Assembly (NCBI GenBank): GCA_004010275.1 | Contig: RBWT01000011.1 | Location: forward strand, 1 to 64,000 | Reading direction: 5' to 3' | DNA length: 64,000 bases | Origin: Streptomyces huasconensis | Lineage (GTDB): Bacteria > Actinomycetota > Actinomycetes > Streptomycetales > Streptomycetaceae | Part shown: positions 63,576 through 64,000 of the stretch, in pieces | How positions within the stretch are numbered: position 1 is the first letter of the stretch | Layout of the letters: each line of letters starts with the position of its first letter | Notes under the pieces: model-generated | Told to the model about the DNA's origin: nothing | The model's input: the letters and a program-made list of their open reading frames with translations, nothing else | The model's database searches: none | Program-made: the position numbers and the translations under genes

Positions 63576-64000
63576 GCGGCGTGCGACGCTCGTTGACGCC
63601 CTGGCGCGCTCGGTGGCCGAGCACCCCACGGGCGAGGCGGTCAGACTGCGCGGCCGCTCCCTCGACTACGCCGGTCTCGACCGCGCCAGCAGCGCCCTCG
63701 CCGCCACCATGCGCGAGGCGGGCGTGGTGCGCGGCGACCGGGTCGGGCTGTGGCTGGGCAAGTCGGTGGAGACCGTCGTGGCCGTCCACGCCGTGCTCAA
63801 GTGCGGCGCCGCGTACGTGCCGGTCGATCCGGCGGTGCCGCCGGACCGTGCCGCGTACATCCTCGAGGACTGCGCGGTGGCCTGCCTCATCACGGACCGC
63901 GGCCGCCTCGACCTGCTCGCGCCGGACGCACGGGGGCCGGACGGGGACCGGTCGGGCACGGGGGACTGGTCGGCCGCCGTACGGCTCGTCGAAGTCGTCG
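63572..64000 (+). CDS. adenylating enzyme/NRPS-type A domain (3' end outside window)
   Basis: GTG 63572 overlaps the dehydrogenase stop. After one frame change near 63586 it reads LVDALARSVAEHPTGEAVRL and VVAVHAVLKCGAAYVPVDPA (A2-type motif of AMP-forming enzymes), then YILEDCAVACLITDRGRLDL, and runs off the right edge before the specificity region. Most likely it is the ligase that loads the free carrier protein of this operon. Confidence 0.8.
   Translation, partial: MSGVRRSLTPWRARWPSTPRARRSDCAAAPSTTPVSTAPAAPSPPPCARRAWCAATGSGCGWASRWRPSWPSTPCSSAAPRTCRSIRRCRRTVPRTSSRTARWPASSRTAAASTCSRRTHGGRTGTGRARGTGRPPYGSSKSS

Overview
The window is very GC-rich DNA with many GTG starts, 4-bp ATGA/GTGA gene overlaps and strong GGAGG-type ribosome binding sites. 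It carries an ANTAR-STAS protein, a SARP regulator, several P450s and a large NRPS/PKS locus. All of this points to a Streptomyces-like actinomycete.

Layout. (1) 1-16 kb is mostly housekeeping or accessory: a CDC48/FtsH-type AAA ATPase with a TPR membrane protein, an alpha/beta hydrolase, a small-protein/polyprenyl synthase/MpaB-type oxygenase operon, two tandem paralogous secreted ricin-lectin/beta-propeller proteins, a STAS-ANTAR regulator, a small winged-helix regulator, a methyltransferase and an erythromycin-esterase-like protein. A P450, a flavin reductase and an unusual putative zinc-metalloprotein follow at 13.3-16.3 kb. (2) 16.5-39.8 kb is a hybrid NRPS-PKS assembly line. MbtH and a type II thioesterase run rightward. 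Five megasynthase genes run leftward and in order from 38.2 to 17.6 kb: A-T-C-A-T; C-A(LLM + FkbM)-T; KS-AT-T; LLM-C; T-C-A-T-C. A DHA2 MFS exporter is divergent from the first one. The central module is the highlight: an adenylation domain with a glycine-like code that contains both a luciferase-like monooxygenase and an FkbM-type methyltransferase. A second luciferase-like domain begins the LLM-C protein. The flavin reductase at 14.6 kb could supply reduced flavin to both. (3) 40-47.2 kb holds less specialised genes: an FG-GAP lipoprotein, a methyltransferase/XRE-cupin divergent pair, an ABC exporter and a two-component system. (4) 47.3-64 kb looks like a second biosynthetic block or an extension of the first. 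It holds a P450, an XRE-SARP-NB-ARC regulator, an F420-type oxidoreductase, an acyl-CoA synthetase, a CaiB-type CoA transferase, an SbnA/SbnB pair for L-2,3-diaminopropionate, a terpene synthase next to another MpaB-type protein, and an operon of thioesterase, carrier protein, TrpB-like enzyme, acyl-CoA dehydrogenase and adenylating enzyme that runs off the right edge.

A strong caveat applies throughout. About 50 apparent single-base frameshifts interrupt otherwise well-conserved domains, often in G/C runs, and many occur as compensating pairs. I read most of them as sequence errors rather than pseudogenes. I annotated whole genes across them and give approximate breakpoints. Domain and specificity statements come from motifs read by eye; no database search was run.
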